Of a DNA stretch of 64,000 bases, positions 47,405-58,246 are shown in pieces. The notes beneath the pieces were generated by a model. The model made no database searches, was not told the origin of the DNA, and was given only the letters and a program-made list of their open reading frames with translations. Each line of letters begins with the position of its first letter. Position 1 is the first letter of the stretch. The translations under genes and the position numbers were made by a program. Origin of the DNA: Paracentrotus lividus (taxonomy: Eukaryota; Echinodermata; Echinoidea; Camarodonta; Echinidae). Location of the stretch: the NCBI GenBank assembly GCA_940671915.1, contig CALNVZ010003435.1, positions 16,995,929-17,059,928 of the forward strand, in the 5' to 3' direction.

Positions 47405-48120
47405 TGGGGATACCGGAGACAATTTGTAACACGGGACAATTGTAACACAGGCTCCCAGTTTTTTGAGCAGGAAAGTAATATCTCACATATACCAATGTTT
47501 TTCTTCTGGACAAATATGTGGTTGAGCTATGGCTGTCATATTTATCTATTTAGAAATTATGTTCTTAGGCCTGTATTTTGGTAAAGTTTCACAGGTGAGT
47601 ACCTAAGCTAAGATAGAAAAAATCTCTCCAAATATGGTCGCCCTCCTCGGGGGCAATTGTAACAACACTGTTAACAAACCTTTGCCCCATACCCAACGTG
47701 CCCATACCTAGCCCTGGGATGTTGCCCTTACACAGCCCGTGCACTGCCGCAGTAACCCCATATATAGCAAGTGGAAAAGGAGTCAAGCATTGTGTCATGT
47801 TTTATTATAATTAGTTTATGTGGTTAATGTTGTTTAAATCTTGGATCTTGGAGCTTTGATGAAGAAAAACAAAATGTTAACAATTTCATGTGTTACAATT
47901 GCCCCGTGTTCTGGAGCATTTGTAACACTCGACCTCTTGTTTTGAAATGATAATGGCTTCAAAATAAAATGTTTTACTTAAATCAAACCTATTCATATGT
48001 CGAGCTAAGATTATGCGTATTTCGTTTTATTTAGTTTTAAGCAAGTATTTAGCTATAATAAAGTTGGTAAGTCAGATTGAAAAAAAAAATAAAGTGTTAC
48101 AATTGTCCCTGGTCTTCCCT
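47405..48120. mobile_element. About 0.7-kb TIR element with ACAATTGTAACAC ends
   Basis: The left end GGGGATACCGGAGACAATTT followed by GTAACACGGGACAATTGTAA faces the right end GTGTTACAATTGTCCCTGGT followed by CTTCCCTACA. Inner copies of CAATTGTAACA or its inverse sit near 47650 and 47890-47930. The GGGATACCGG end resembles the 11907-12875 family. No transposase frame. Confidence 0.7.
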
Positions 48121-48124
48121 ACAC

Positions 48125-48173
<49 letters not shown>

Positions 48174-48269
48174 GGGTAAATTTACAGCAAATCTGATGGC
48201 AGCAGATTAAAAAAAAAAAAATCTGTATTTTTATTTCTGTAATATACTCTCTTTTTTTTTGACAGTGTA
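48120..48269. mobile_element. 150-bp MITE with internal poly-A
   Basis: Ends TACACTGTAAAAAAAAA and TTTTTTTTGACAGTGTA are inverted repeats. A 43-base A run (48128-48170) fills the left arm. The element starts exactly where the previous element's CCCTACA end finishes, so it probably inserted at that terminus. Confidence 0.6.
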
Positions 48270-49345
48270 TACTACTCTTTTACACACAAAAAAGTTAGTG
48301 TAAAAAGTTATAAATGCAATAAAATAGAAATCTGCCTTTCAAACATAATTTTATTCGACTTATTTAGGCGCTTTTGTCCCGATGTTTGGATACAATTTTT
48401 AAAGTTGTCCCCTGCCGACTAGCACTGGCCCTTTGCCAACGTAAAGAATGATTAGTTCTAAATTAGGTAAGCTTACTTTTGGGTGCAACTTCGAGGTTTT
48501 TCTATATTTTCTTTTTGGTTTGGAACCCTTGTAAAAGGTACTCGTCTTGTTTCCTTATCCTACCCAGTCATGAGGCTGATCGGGGAGGGGCTGGTTGATT
48601 GGAAAATGGTATATGAGGCCGCTATAAATTATATAACATGGCACCATATCTATCTAAAAGGGATTTCATTGAGGCTTATTATATCTCAAATTGTGACCAT
48701 CACTAGAATCAAATCATTATGGGGAACAAAAAGGGATCATTATGCAAATTTGTGAAATTATATAGGAATGAAGGGGAAAAAATGACTAAAAAATGACTAG
48801 GAATGACGAAGCAAACACAGACACAACGGTCTACCATGTCTACTAAATATTGATTTTGGGTCCGTGAAGAACTTAGGGAATGCATGGAAATGATATAGCT
48901 GACGGAAGTAAATGAAATGGTTTGGTGAAAGGATTTTTGTTGAAATGCAGCCGCAGGGTCTACCTTCTGGGCTTTCTATGTTTCATCCCAAGAGGTCGCT
49001 CAAGGTTCATGTAGTGCACTTGAGTTGTCAAACGATTTTAAGTAAGGTTCGTGCCATTCCATTGCATCACCAATAACATATCCAATAACCAAAAGGCATT
49101 AAGGAGGAGTAATGCAGGGGCGTCCCTCGAGAAATGTTGCGTGGGGAGGGCTTTAGATAAGTAAAATACTTGTCATGTGCTGTATTGCATAAGCAAGTTC
49201 TTTGCATGATTAACAAGGATTTTACATTGGAAACAGGCATGGATTCAAGATTTTGTTAGAGGCGGCCTTTTTACACTTAATTTCAGATTTTGGTACCACA
49301 CCCCCCCCCCCCTCAAAAAAAAAAATGTTGTATGAAAAAAATGGT
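48270..49345. other. Intergenic, nothing recognised
   Basis: AT-rich DNA with a C run at about 49299-49312. The frame 48483-48755 (90 codons) has no recognisable domain. Confidence 0.45.
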
Positions 49346-49640
49346 TCTAGGACAATTACCCCCCGAGGACAATTACCCCCCGGACAATTACCCCCTCACA
49401 GGCATTGATGTTGGTATCAAGCGGCGCCTATTTTGAGTCTCGCCCGGTGTTGCAGGTTTTCGAATTATTTTCTACTTGATCTTATCTTAACGACTTTCTC
49501 TTTCTCTTCCTCTGTTATATCTATCTTTTTCCTTTTCTCTTTCACTCTTTCACTTTCTTCTTTTTACTTTGCTTTTTCCCTTTTTTCCCTTTTCGATTTC
49601 TGCGCCTATGCATCAGAAAATATGTTGGCCCCCATATATC
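49346..49640 (+). repeat. GGACAATTACCCCC repeat and pyrimidine block
   Basis: Three GGACAATTACCCCC units (49350-49395) are followed by TGATCTTATCTTAACGACTT and a T/C-rich stretch with CCTCTGTTATAT. The same order occurs in reverse complement at 52500-52640, next to a 24-unit expansion of the same motif. The frame 49433-49663 is a translation of the pyrimidine stretch. Confidence 0.75.
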
Positions 49641-50393
49641 CTTTTATTTTCATAGAAAAATAAATTGAACATTCATGAAAGTACACGATTACACAAAATA
49701 ATCACAAATGTTGAATATCTCTGATTCATCTCTGATTCCAACTGATCTTATTTCTATTTATTTTTGTTTCGCCTGAACGAAGTTCTGCAGAGACCTAGTA
49801 ATCAATTTTCCTGTTAGTCTGTTGGTCTGTTAGTCTATTACGAAAATGTCAAAGTTTTTAGTTTTTGTTTAACTTGCTCTGATTTCTTTATTTCTGCATC
49901 ATTTGTGTTCACACTTGGTACATAATTTTTATGATACTTGGGTAATACCAAATATCTGTTGATAAGGATGATGGGGTCAAAGGTTATCTAGGGGTGAAAA
50001 GGTCAAATGATATGAGGCCATGTTACAAAATGTTAAAGTTATTGTTTAACTTGCTCTCATTTCTTTATTTCTCCATCAATTGTGTTCACACTTGGTACAA
50101 ATGATTCTTGGGTAATACCACATGTGCCTTGATGAGGATGATGAGATCAAAGGTTATATAGGGGTCAAAATGTCAAGTTAAAGGCCGTCTTTTCTTAAAC
50201 TTTTTGTTTAACTTTCACTCATTCTTTTATAGCATCAGTTTTGTTCACCCCTGGTATAAATTATCCTTGGTTAATACAACTTATGTGTTGATGAGAATGA
50301 TGAGGTCAAAGGTCACATAGGGGTCAAAAGGTCAACTTAATGGTCAAAAGGTCATATTGCGTGTTTTGTTGATAGCGAAATCGGGCGAGACTC
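49435..50393. mobile_element. Possible element bounded by GAGTCTCGCCCG inverted repeats
   Basis: GAGTCTCGCCCG at 49435-49446 is matched by CGGGCGAGACTC at 50382-50393. Between them lie the pyrimidine block and the three-unit tandem array at 49866-50370. The 12-base repeat is short, so the boundary is tentative. Confidence 0.4.
49866..50370 (+). repeat. Tandem repeat, three units of about 165-177 bp
   Basis: Each unit begins TGTTTAACTT (49866, 50043, 50206) and contains GTGTTCACACTTGGTA, a TTGGGTAATAC-type phrase, TGATGAGGATGATGAG and GGTCAAAGGT followed by AGGGGTCAAAA. Frames are not conserved between units, so it is not coding. Confidence 0.85.
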
Positions 50394-51766
50394 GTGTTTC
50401 GCGAACCACCAGGCAAATAGATAAAACCGTGGTCTGATGAGCCCATGGTTTCTAAGGGCGGCAATAAAGGCCATAATTAATAACTCCATAATTGACCAAA
50501 TAAAGTGCAAATATAAACTAAAGCCCAATATCAATTTATGAAAAAATAAGGTTAATCGTAAAATTAAATATCATACATAAGTTATTTTCACTTTATTTCA
50601 TATCAATTCTAGTTGTAAACTTAAGAGGAAGAGGGCGCTATCACTCTACGCAAATCAAACGCTGCCATAGACATTTTGTATTTTGCACAGTTTTTTCACT
50701 TTGTTTTCTTGATTATGGCGAGCAACTACCTTTTCAAAGAAATGATCAACTTGAATAAGTACGCTAAGAGTCTTCTTTTTTTCAAAAATAGGAATAACTT
50801 ACTGCAAATGGGAAAAAAGGTCCTGTCACTTGTGTCAATCCTAATCAGATCAAATTCCTGTACAATATGGCCAATTTTGCTCTCAAAATAGCTCATACGC
50901 CACATAATTATCTTCCTGGATAACGCATAATTATATTACAGCTTAATGATCAAGCCGTTTTTTAAAAGCTGAATTCTCACCTTTCCAGAGATGGTAAATT
51001 CATTTCGATTGGTTAAGAAAAATCCTGTCACTTTCAACATTACACATAGAATCTTTACTCGATGGTCGATATTCCGCATATAACATGCATATCGCATGTG
51101 GACGGCGTCTTCGCAAGAGATGACAAGATCACTACTTATATCAATAATCGTTTGGAACATCAATCTATGTGAAAAAAGATTCTTATTACAACTTCATCAC
51201 AATAATGTTATAAGCTTGCCCAAATGTGTATTTCCTCCATCTGGTCTGGAGAATCTATTAACTAACAAGATGATAAAAGTTCATTAATTTCTTTCATCTC
51301 CATGTACGAGTAGATTGCTGAAACCGAACGGAATAATACCATTCCAGCTGCAGGGAAGTCTTTCTTAAGCGAGTTTTTGTGAGCTAATTTATATATCAGC
51401 CAGCTGTATAGATTTCTACGCTTGTCAGTCGTATTTCCAACGTCGCTTCGTTGCGCCTGACCTCTTAGATAATGGACGCGCCTTGTTTAATTACGATATT
51501 AATGCCGAACATTGGTATACGTTAACTTTACATTTTACATAGAGTAGAATTGATATGGTTAATTTATGGAGTCATTAATTATGGCCCTGATGACCGCCCA
51601 CAGATTTTGTCGAATCCACCGTCGGAATAAGGGCCAGTTTACATATTTTCTTGATGCATTTTGTGTATCCAAACGGGGGCTTCGGGCGCAAGCCCCCCCC
51701 CCCATTTTTTCATGGCGCAGAAGGCGCCGCTGAACAAACAAAAATGGGGGAAAGGAGCTGGGGGTG
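50394..51766. other. Intergenic, nothing recognised
   Basis: AT-rich sequence. A GC-rich hairpin, GGGGGCTTCGGGCGCAAGCC plus CCC, lies at about 51675-51700 and GGCGCAGAAGGCGCC near 51714-51729. Overlapping opposite-strand frames at 50936-51287 have no domain. Confidence 0.45.
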
Positions 51767-51990
51767 GAGGTTGTGTGTCGAATGGATAAGTCGCGTGGAC
51801 TGACGATCACAAGGTACGCGGTTCGAATCCCCTCCATTCCACTAATGTCCTTTGGTTAGATATTAATCTACAATTGGCCAGACTTGACCCAAGTAAGGTA
51901 AATGGTACCGGTAGAAGAAATTCCTCGAATGCCTGAAGCGCCCTTTATTAGGGCAGCTATGGCTATTGCCGCGGTAATAATATTAGCTGC
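51767..51990 (+). mobile_element. tRNA-derived SINE
   Basis: The 5' head resembles a tRNA: GAATGGATAAGTCGC (A-box region), ACTGACGATCACAAG (anticodon-arm region) and GGTTCGAATCC (B box), closed by TGGAGG/CCTCCA. The head reads most like tRNA-Arg. The body continues with GGTAAATGGTACCGGTAGAA, ATTCCTCGAATGCCTGAAGC and ends GGTAATAATATTAGCTGCGC. The anticodon stem does not pair well, so it is a retroposon head rather than a working tRNA gene. The body wording resembles SINEs I associate with sea-urchin DNA, which is recollection rather than a search. Confidence 0.7.
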
Positions 51991-52089
51991 GCCACTGAAT
52001 AGTTTATTAGATAGTCGGCACATTATAAATGCTTAATATAGGTTCCCGGCCAATTTCATTGTTTTGTCAATCAATTGCATATTAAAGGC

Positions 52090-52480
52090 ATTCATGTTCG
52101 GAAAAAACGCTGCTGCATCGAAACGTTGCCAGTCAAATCATATTCAATCATCAAAATAACGATTGATGTGATTGATTTCGTATTTGCGCATTCTACTTCA
52201 CATAATAAGCATATGCATTCGGCAATAGCTATTCAAATTCGTCTTCATTCTGTCGATATTTCATTCTGTATACTGAAATTCGCACAAATTTGAATGCACA
52301 AATAATGAAATTAAATGCCTATATCCGAATTTGAACTTTGCAACCATTACTTTGTGTGCCTAAAAACGAATCTGAGAGCATGAACACGAAATTGTTGACT
52401 AAGTCAGTCTGTCGCATCAAACACACGAATTGAATACACATTAAATGAAAACGGATGATAAATGTATGAAATTGGCCGGG
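52090..52480. repeat. Degenerate 'AATTCGTGCACA' repeat cluster
   Basis: Diverged units such as CGAATTTGAACTTTGCAACC, ACGAAATTGTTGAC and ATTCGCACAAATTTGAATGC, of the same general type as those at 16840, 18120 and 31430. Confidence 0.35.
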
Positions 52481-52499
52481 AAAACCATATTATTATTGT

Positions 52500-52625
52500 T
52501 AATGGAAAGGGGGGGGAAAGGAAAAAAAAAGGAAAAATAAGAAAATGAGAGAGAGGAGAGAGAGAAAAGGAGAAAGATCAATATAACAGAGAAAGGGAAA
52601 GGGAAAGCCATTAAGATAAGATCAA
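52500..52625 (-). repeat. Purine block paralogous to 49400-49640
   Basis: The minus strand reads GATCTTATCTTAATGGCTTT then a T/C-rich run with CTCTGTTATATTGATCTTT, aligning with the + strand after the GGACAATTACCCCC units at 49350-49395. Confidence 0.7.
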
Positions 52626-52629
52626 GATC

Positions 52630-52980
52630 CGGGGGTAATTGTCTGTGGGTTAATTGTCCGGGGATAATTCTCCGGGGGGTAATTGTCCAGGGGGTAATTG
52701 CTCGGGGGTAATTGTCTGGGTAATGTCCGGGGGGTAATTGTCCGGGGGTTATTGTCCGGGGGGTAATTGTCCGGGGGTAATTGTCCGGGGGTAATTGTCC
52801 GGGGGTAATTGTCCGGAGGTAATTGTCCGGGGGGTAATTTTCGGGGGTAATTGTCCGGGGGGGTAATTGTCCTCGGGCGGGTAATTGTTCCTCGGGGGTA
52901 ATTGTCCGGGGGTAATTGTCCGGGGGGTAATTGTCTCGGGGGGTAATTGTCCGGGGGGTAATTGTCCGGGGTAATTGTCC
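52630..52980. repeat. Minisatellite of GGTAATTGTCCGGGG, about 24 units
   Basis: Units of 13-17 bases with consensus GGTAATTGTCCGGGG over 350 bp. All three minus-strand frames stay open, giving Pro/Asn/Tyr/Thr-rich peptides (52441-53292, 52622-53014, 52749-53057), which is what a short repeat without stops produces and not evidence of a gene. Confidence 0.9.
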
Positions 52981-53749
52981 TGATACGGAAAAAAATATGT
53001 CGAGGATATTCCACCCGAAAAATTGATTGTAATTACTAATAAAAACAAAACGTTCATTGGTGTTTATCCACCGTGCATATATATTGTAAGCAACACAAGT
53101 TAAAGTGTCCTTTTCGTCGTTTCCCCATTTTTTTAAAGCCCCCCCCCCCCGCCCTGCACCCACAGGCTTCGAATAAACTATCACCGTTTCATTGATTATT
53201 TGATACTTGATAATTGATTGATATTGAGAACGATGTGACTCTTGACACCTAAAGTATATCAGGAGGATACATCTCCCCCCCCCCCCAATCAAGCCATCTC
53301 TTGGGCTTTATCCTCCATCAATTTGCAACCGATTAGAAAAATGCTATCCTCTTTGTTCAACTTTCTTCAGCTGTTTTTCACTGTCACATTCTTTTCTGAT
53401 GTTGAAGTGGGTGGCGAGTAAACATGATCTTTCACGAATGACTTTTCCGGAGGGCTGACAGATTATTCTTGATTTTTGTCATGTGTATTGTTTGATGCTT
53501 GTCGGTTGCTTAACGAGTTTCAGAAATATATTTCTAAATCCGTATGTTGTGCTTGTCCCCGCTAGTATGGGCAGTGGAACCTTTATGATTTGATCAGAGG
53601 ACACAATTCCCAAATAACTCGGATACAGTGAAGGTTGCCAAAACTGTAGCGGATCCAGGCTGGATGTCTAATACCCGGTACCTCTCTATATCTTTGAAAT
53701 CAAACATGGAACTTATTTCAATGAAAAATGAGCCAAGAAACTCGCATTC

Positions 53750-53840
53750 CATTGGGATTCAAACCCAAGACGTACTGATTGCTAGACAGGTGCTATACCG
53801 ACTGAACTTTGGTAAACTATCTCTCGAGTTCGAATCCCGA
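53750..53840 (-). repeat. tRNA-like SINE head
   Basis: The minus strand reads AGTTCAGTCGGTATAGCACC (A-box region), GTCTAGCAATCAGTACG and GGGTTTGAATCCC (B box), in tRNA order and near tRNA spacing. A second B-box-like GAGTTCGAATCCC lies in the opposite orientation at 53826-53838. The ends do not form an acceptor stem, so it is a relic. Confidence 0.5.
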
Positions 53841-54327
53841 TGAAATCCAATTTTCTTTGCGCATTTTTCAGATTATCTATTTCTGCATGTTTAGTTTCCC
53901 TCTTTGTTTCAAATATCAAACTTTTGGAAGACACGCATTTCCCTACATATGGCCGGGTAAGCGTATTTCCCTAAACCCCCCCCCCTATCCAATCCCTAAT
54001 TCTATCCAACCTGCTTTTAAACTTGTCATTTGCCAAAAATGCTTTCTTTACTCTTAATTTGGAGTACAAAAACTTTCACTCCAAATCGACTAAAGCGCTC
54101 CTGTTTGAGTGAGTTGGCCGTCTCACTGAAAAACTGAAACCGTTTTCCGCTCAATATCGGCTGAATGTTTCCATTTGTTTAACTCTTTCACTCGTGTCCT
54201 CTCTTTTTTGCTCTCCTTCTGTTACCCTCCTTCCTTTCTAATTCCTAACCTGCCTCTTTTCTTCTCTTAAAAAAGGTTTTCTATTTCCGTTTTCCTTAAC
54301 GTTTGTTTGTATCGATTTCTCTCCTTT

Positions 54328-54410
54328 CTCTCTCTCTCTCTCTCCATGCACCCTCTATCTCTCTCTCTCCCTCTCTCTCTCTCTCTGTCTATGTCTCTCC
54401 CTCTCTAGCC
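54328..54410. repeat. (CT)n microsatellite
   Basis: Interrupted CT/CTCC runs around CCATGCACCCTCTATC. Confidence 0.9.
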
Positions 54411-56185
54411 AACGTCGTTTGCATCTGCGATTGAATTGTGCGATTTTAACGAAATATAAGCCGAAATGTGAAGACATGAAATTTTATCGTTTCACGATCA
54501 ACACCATGGAGTTTTATTTACAAAAGAGAATCCGTTGACAAGGGACTCGTACCTCGGCATCAAAGTTAGACAAATCCCATGGAAAGAAGACATCTTTTAA
54601 GTAAATGGAGACTGATTCTTATCATAAATGCTACCCTGGTGTATTTTCTTTCCCCACCATTTTCTCCCCACGTTTCCATGAACGTTTAAAGGGGCTTTCA
54701 CAATTGCTCTCGCGATCGTTTGCGATCTTTTGGTCGCAATATTGTTGCACAAAATTGCAACGGCTGTAAGCAGTCGCACCACCAATTGTTAAAGGGGCTG
54801 TAGTGTTAAAGTTGGCTGTAGTGTCATTTATGAAACGGATTCCTTCGGCGCGACGCGCACCTTGGCAAAGAATGAAGTCTTCCAATGATAGATGAGAGTC
54901 AGGTCAGGAGCAGGCACAGATTCAAGATTTCAAGAGGAGGCAAAAATGGAATTTCAGAGTTTTGTACATTGCTTATCATAAGCCGGGGGGGGGTGTGTAG
55001 GGGGTCTTCAGACTTTAAAAATGTCAATCATTATTCAATTGTAGAGTCATAGGGTAGGGGTAAATCAATCGGGTCAGTCATCCGTTACATTTTGGGTGGG
55101 GGGGGGGGGGGGCTAATGCCCCAAATATGCAAATATACAAGTAGAAACGTGTAGAGTACTGTCTTTTGGTGAAAATGATTACTTCAATTCAATTCAATTT
55201 AAATCGATGTTTGCATTCCTATAAGCGCCAGAAGCGAAGAAAGGGAAGCCAGAAGAAACAGATTGAATGGGAAGGGAAAGAGAAAACAAAATAAGCGTTT
55301 TGAATTTATTTTATTTCATTCAGACAATCTAACAAATACGTGGATTGGGTTGCAAAACAAAGTTTATGTAAACCTATAGTTTGTAAAGTTTGCAAAGAAA
55401 TAGAAATAAGAAGATAAATAATAATTAAAGATTAATTATGTGTAAACTGTAAAGGTGGGGATGAAGAGAGAAGTGATCCAAAAAGAATCCGCGAACATTA
55501 AAGAGGACGTTGACATTAAACCAGCTGTCAGACATCATTATCTTAGCTCGTATTTTATCTGCAGTGCTTTCCGGCGTTAAAATCAATAATAATATTTGGA
55601 ACTTTAAATAAACACCGAATGTGAATTTCTATTTCTGTTGGATAACCACTTTTTAGTATATTGAGTGTAGCTGGGGGCTTGCTTCTTCTTTCTTGTCATT
55701 TTCCATATGCTGGAACATCTGGAAAATAAATGATACCTGCAAAAAGGCTGCAAAACTTTTACATTCAAGTTGTTTTGTCAACTCTCTTCGGCTCTTGATT
55801 ACTTAAATGACAGGCATGTTTACACTGAAATTTATTAAAAAGTTTGTTGATTGTTAGCCTGGTCAGCCCCCACTTTTGGCTCAAGCCCCCCCCCCCCCTT
55901 GCAAAAACGCTCCGCGGTGCACAGTGTGTTGTTTTCCTCCTCTTTCCTCACTCTTGCGGGGGATATAATAGAGTGAAAATATATTTTTCTGTTCTAATAG
56001 GGCTTTTACTCTAGTTGAAAAGAACATCAACATGATCAGATTGTTCCAGACTTTTTTTTCACTGCCCGATTGTCGTTGCGAGGAGTAGGGCCCTGTTTTT
56101 TGGGTAGATTAAGTTGGTCTAAACCCATCTTGACGAATTTCGTAACATACAGTATGTAAATTAGTCAAGTCCTGTAGTCCTGCAG

Positions 56186-56311
56186 GTAGTATAGAACAAG
56201 AATTAGACGAAAATGCAGGAGACCATTTTAACATATTCAATTTTTTTTTCATATTTTTTAAACAAAAGTTGTTCTTGACAACCTGAAAGCTTTCCAGAGG
56301 CTTGCCCGACA
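56186..56311 (+). repeat. Left copy of a long direct repeat
   Basis: Contains GTAGTATAGAAC, AGACGAAAATGCAGGAGACC and ends GGCTTGCCCGACA. A shorter copy with the same order stands at 57836-57931, on the other side of the 1.5-kb hAT-like element. Confidence 0.75.
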
Positions 56312-56459
56312 CAGTGGCGGATCCAGGATTTCAAAATTGTAATTTCAGATTTCGCTACACTCCCAAATAAAATTTCGTAAAAAACCGGGCGAGAAAAAGG
56401 TAATTTTTTAAAAATTATTTATCAACCTGAAAACAGTACATTTTTAAGCGCTTTTTGTG

Positions 56460-57292
56460 CTATGCTCAAGATGATATTTATCTTGTTAACAAAAAAACGA
56501 GCGCGAAGCACAAGCTATATTTTGTTGAATATATTAATGAAAACAGTATATTTCAGTTTTTTTTTTTGTTGTCATGCTCATGACAAGATTTTGAATCTCA
56601 TTAAAACGAGTACAAACGCGAGCCGAAAAAACTTTGATATATACATTTATGCTGAAAACAGTACATTCAAGCTTTGTTTTTTGTGTGATTCTCATAAAAG
56701 GATCCGTATCTCATGATATGAGCGCAAAGCGTGACCGAAAGGTTTTGATATATTTAACTGAAAATGAGACAATTTTAGTATTTGTTTGTCATATTCATGA
56801 AAAGGATGTGTATCTCCAAACAAACAAAATGAGCGCGTAGCGCGAGCAACGAGGCAATTTGTCATCCTCAAGGAAATCATCCTAATCTTATTGACAAATA
56901 AAGCGAGCGAAAATTGTCGATAGGCTATATCAAATTAAAAACAGTATTTAATTTAATTTAAAGGGTTTTTTTTTGTGTTTTTTTTGTGGTGTTTTTTTGC
57001 GCTATGATCACAAAAAGAACATTGATCTGACTACGTAAATAATGTGAGGGCAAAGTGTGGGCTGAAAATTTTTGATATATTGACCCCAAGCATTTGAGCG
57101 CTATGTGCTCAAAAACAGGATGACAATATCTCACAACTGAGAGGTACGTCGAGCGCAAAGCACAAGCTGAAATATTGACTTAAACTGGGACATTCTAAGC
57201 ATTTTTTAAAAATTTACTTATCTATTATTATTTTAATTTATTTATTTATTTATTTTTATTTTTATTTATTTATTTTTTATTTTTTTTATCGA

Positions 57293-57329
<37 letters not shown>

Positions 57330-57640
57330 AATTTATTTATTTATTTATTATTATTATTTTTTTTTTTAATTTATTTATTTATATATTTATTTATTTTTTA
57401 TTTTTTTTATTTATTTTTTTTATTTATTTATTTATTTCTTCTTTTTTTTTTTTTTTTTTTTTTGGGGGGGGGTATTTTTGTAATCATTAACAGATAGGCC
57501 TACGTATATCACTAAACAAAGTAATCCGAGCGCAGAGCAAAAACTGAAATTATAAGCACTTTTTGTAATCTTCATGAACATTATTGGTCAAGGAATGCGA
57601 GCGCGAAGCGCTGAGCGAAAACTACGACTAGGCCTTTATT
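56460..57640 (+). repeat. Degenerate tandem array, GAGCGCGAAGCGCGAGC units
   Basis: Recognisable cores begin near 56498, 56608, 56720, 56830, 57040, 57150, 57528 and 57597, each followed by GAAAA..TTTGATAT and ACAGTA-type phrases where preserved. Spacing is about 110-210 bases, interrupted by the T-rich tract. Confidence 0.6.
57215..57465. repeat. (ATTT)n and poly-T low-complexity tract
   Basis: TTTATTTATTT repeats ending in about 22 T and nine G. A second T/C-rich stretch follows at 57640-57780. Confidence 0.9.
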
Positions 57641-57835
57641 TCCTCTTTATTATTCCTCTTTCTTTTTCATCTTCTTTCTTTCTTTTTCTTTTCTTTTTTA
57701 ACCTCCTCCCTCCCTCTCCTTCCCTTTCCCCTTCTTTTCTCTTATTTTTCTCCTCTTTCCCCCTTTTTTTTTTTTTTTTTGCGCCGCAATGTGATGGAGG
57801 GGGGGCGGCCCTTCGCCCCCTGGATACGCACAGAC

Positions 57836-57931
57836 GTAGTATAGAACGGGAATCAGACGAAAATGCAATAGACCAATTTGCGTTTATGCATACTTTTTTT
57901 TTAAAGGTTGTTACGGGGGCTTGCCCGACAT
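57836..57931 (+). repeat. Right copy of the long direct repeat
   Basis: GTAGTATAGAACGGGAATCA, GACGAAAATGCAATAGACCA and GGCTTGCCCGACA in the same order as 56186-56311, with a shorter middle. Confidence 0.75.
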
Positions 57932-58246
57932 AGCATAAACTAATTTATCAAACTGGGTTCACATGTATTGTAGTCATTATTTTATTACAGGTTGTTTGAA
58001 TACCTTGTTACTTTGCCCGCAGGGAAAAAGTAATGCATAAAATTGAATAAAAATGTTCGTAAACCGGTACGATCTAGTACCAAACTGCTGTTATAGACAA
58101 AGTGGATGGCCCACATGCACAACGTATTTGGGGAAATTCCTTTAAATTCTTCCGCGCATGCGTACATGGTAAAGTACACCCGCGCGCGCGCATGAATGAA
58201 ACGTAATTTTGCACCGTGAAAACAGATTTAACGTCTGTCCCTTTAA

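Larger units (their letters stand above)
52981..56185. other. Intergenic with small repeats
   Basis: No gene recognised. Holds C runs (53139-53150, 53275-53286), a tRNA-like block at 53750-53840, CT microsatellite at 54328-54410, an inverted GGGGCT..CACAATTG / CAATTGTTAAAGGGGCT pair at about 54690-54800 and G runs at 54985 and 55100. All open frames are short and domain-free. Confidence 0.45.
56312..57833. mobile_element. 1.5-kb hAT-like element with internal tandem array
   Basis: Starts CAGTGGCGGATCCAGG and ends CCCCCTGGATACGCACAG, an imperfect inverted repeat. The interior is a degenerate array of units with GAGCGC(G/A)AAGC(G/A)(C/A)GAGC, TTTGATATAT, GAAAACAGTA and TCATGAAAAGGAT, then a T-rich stretch. 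No transposase frame. The element lies between two direct repeats of about 100-125 bp. Confidence 0.65.

Noticed and set aside
51767..51840. Functional tRNA-Arg gene
   Set aside because: The anticodon stem does not pair and a SINE body follows, so it is a retroposon head.
52441..53292. 283-codon open frame on the minus strand rich in Pro, Asn, Tyr and Thr
   Set aside because: It spans the GGTAATTGTCCGGGG minisatellite; all three frames on that strand are open there, so it reflects the repeat and not a gene.
57574..57933. 119-codon frame beginning in the hAT-like element
   Set aside because: Mostly translation of the T/C-rich tract and the G-rich element end.
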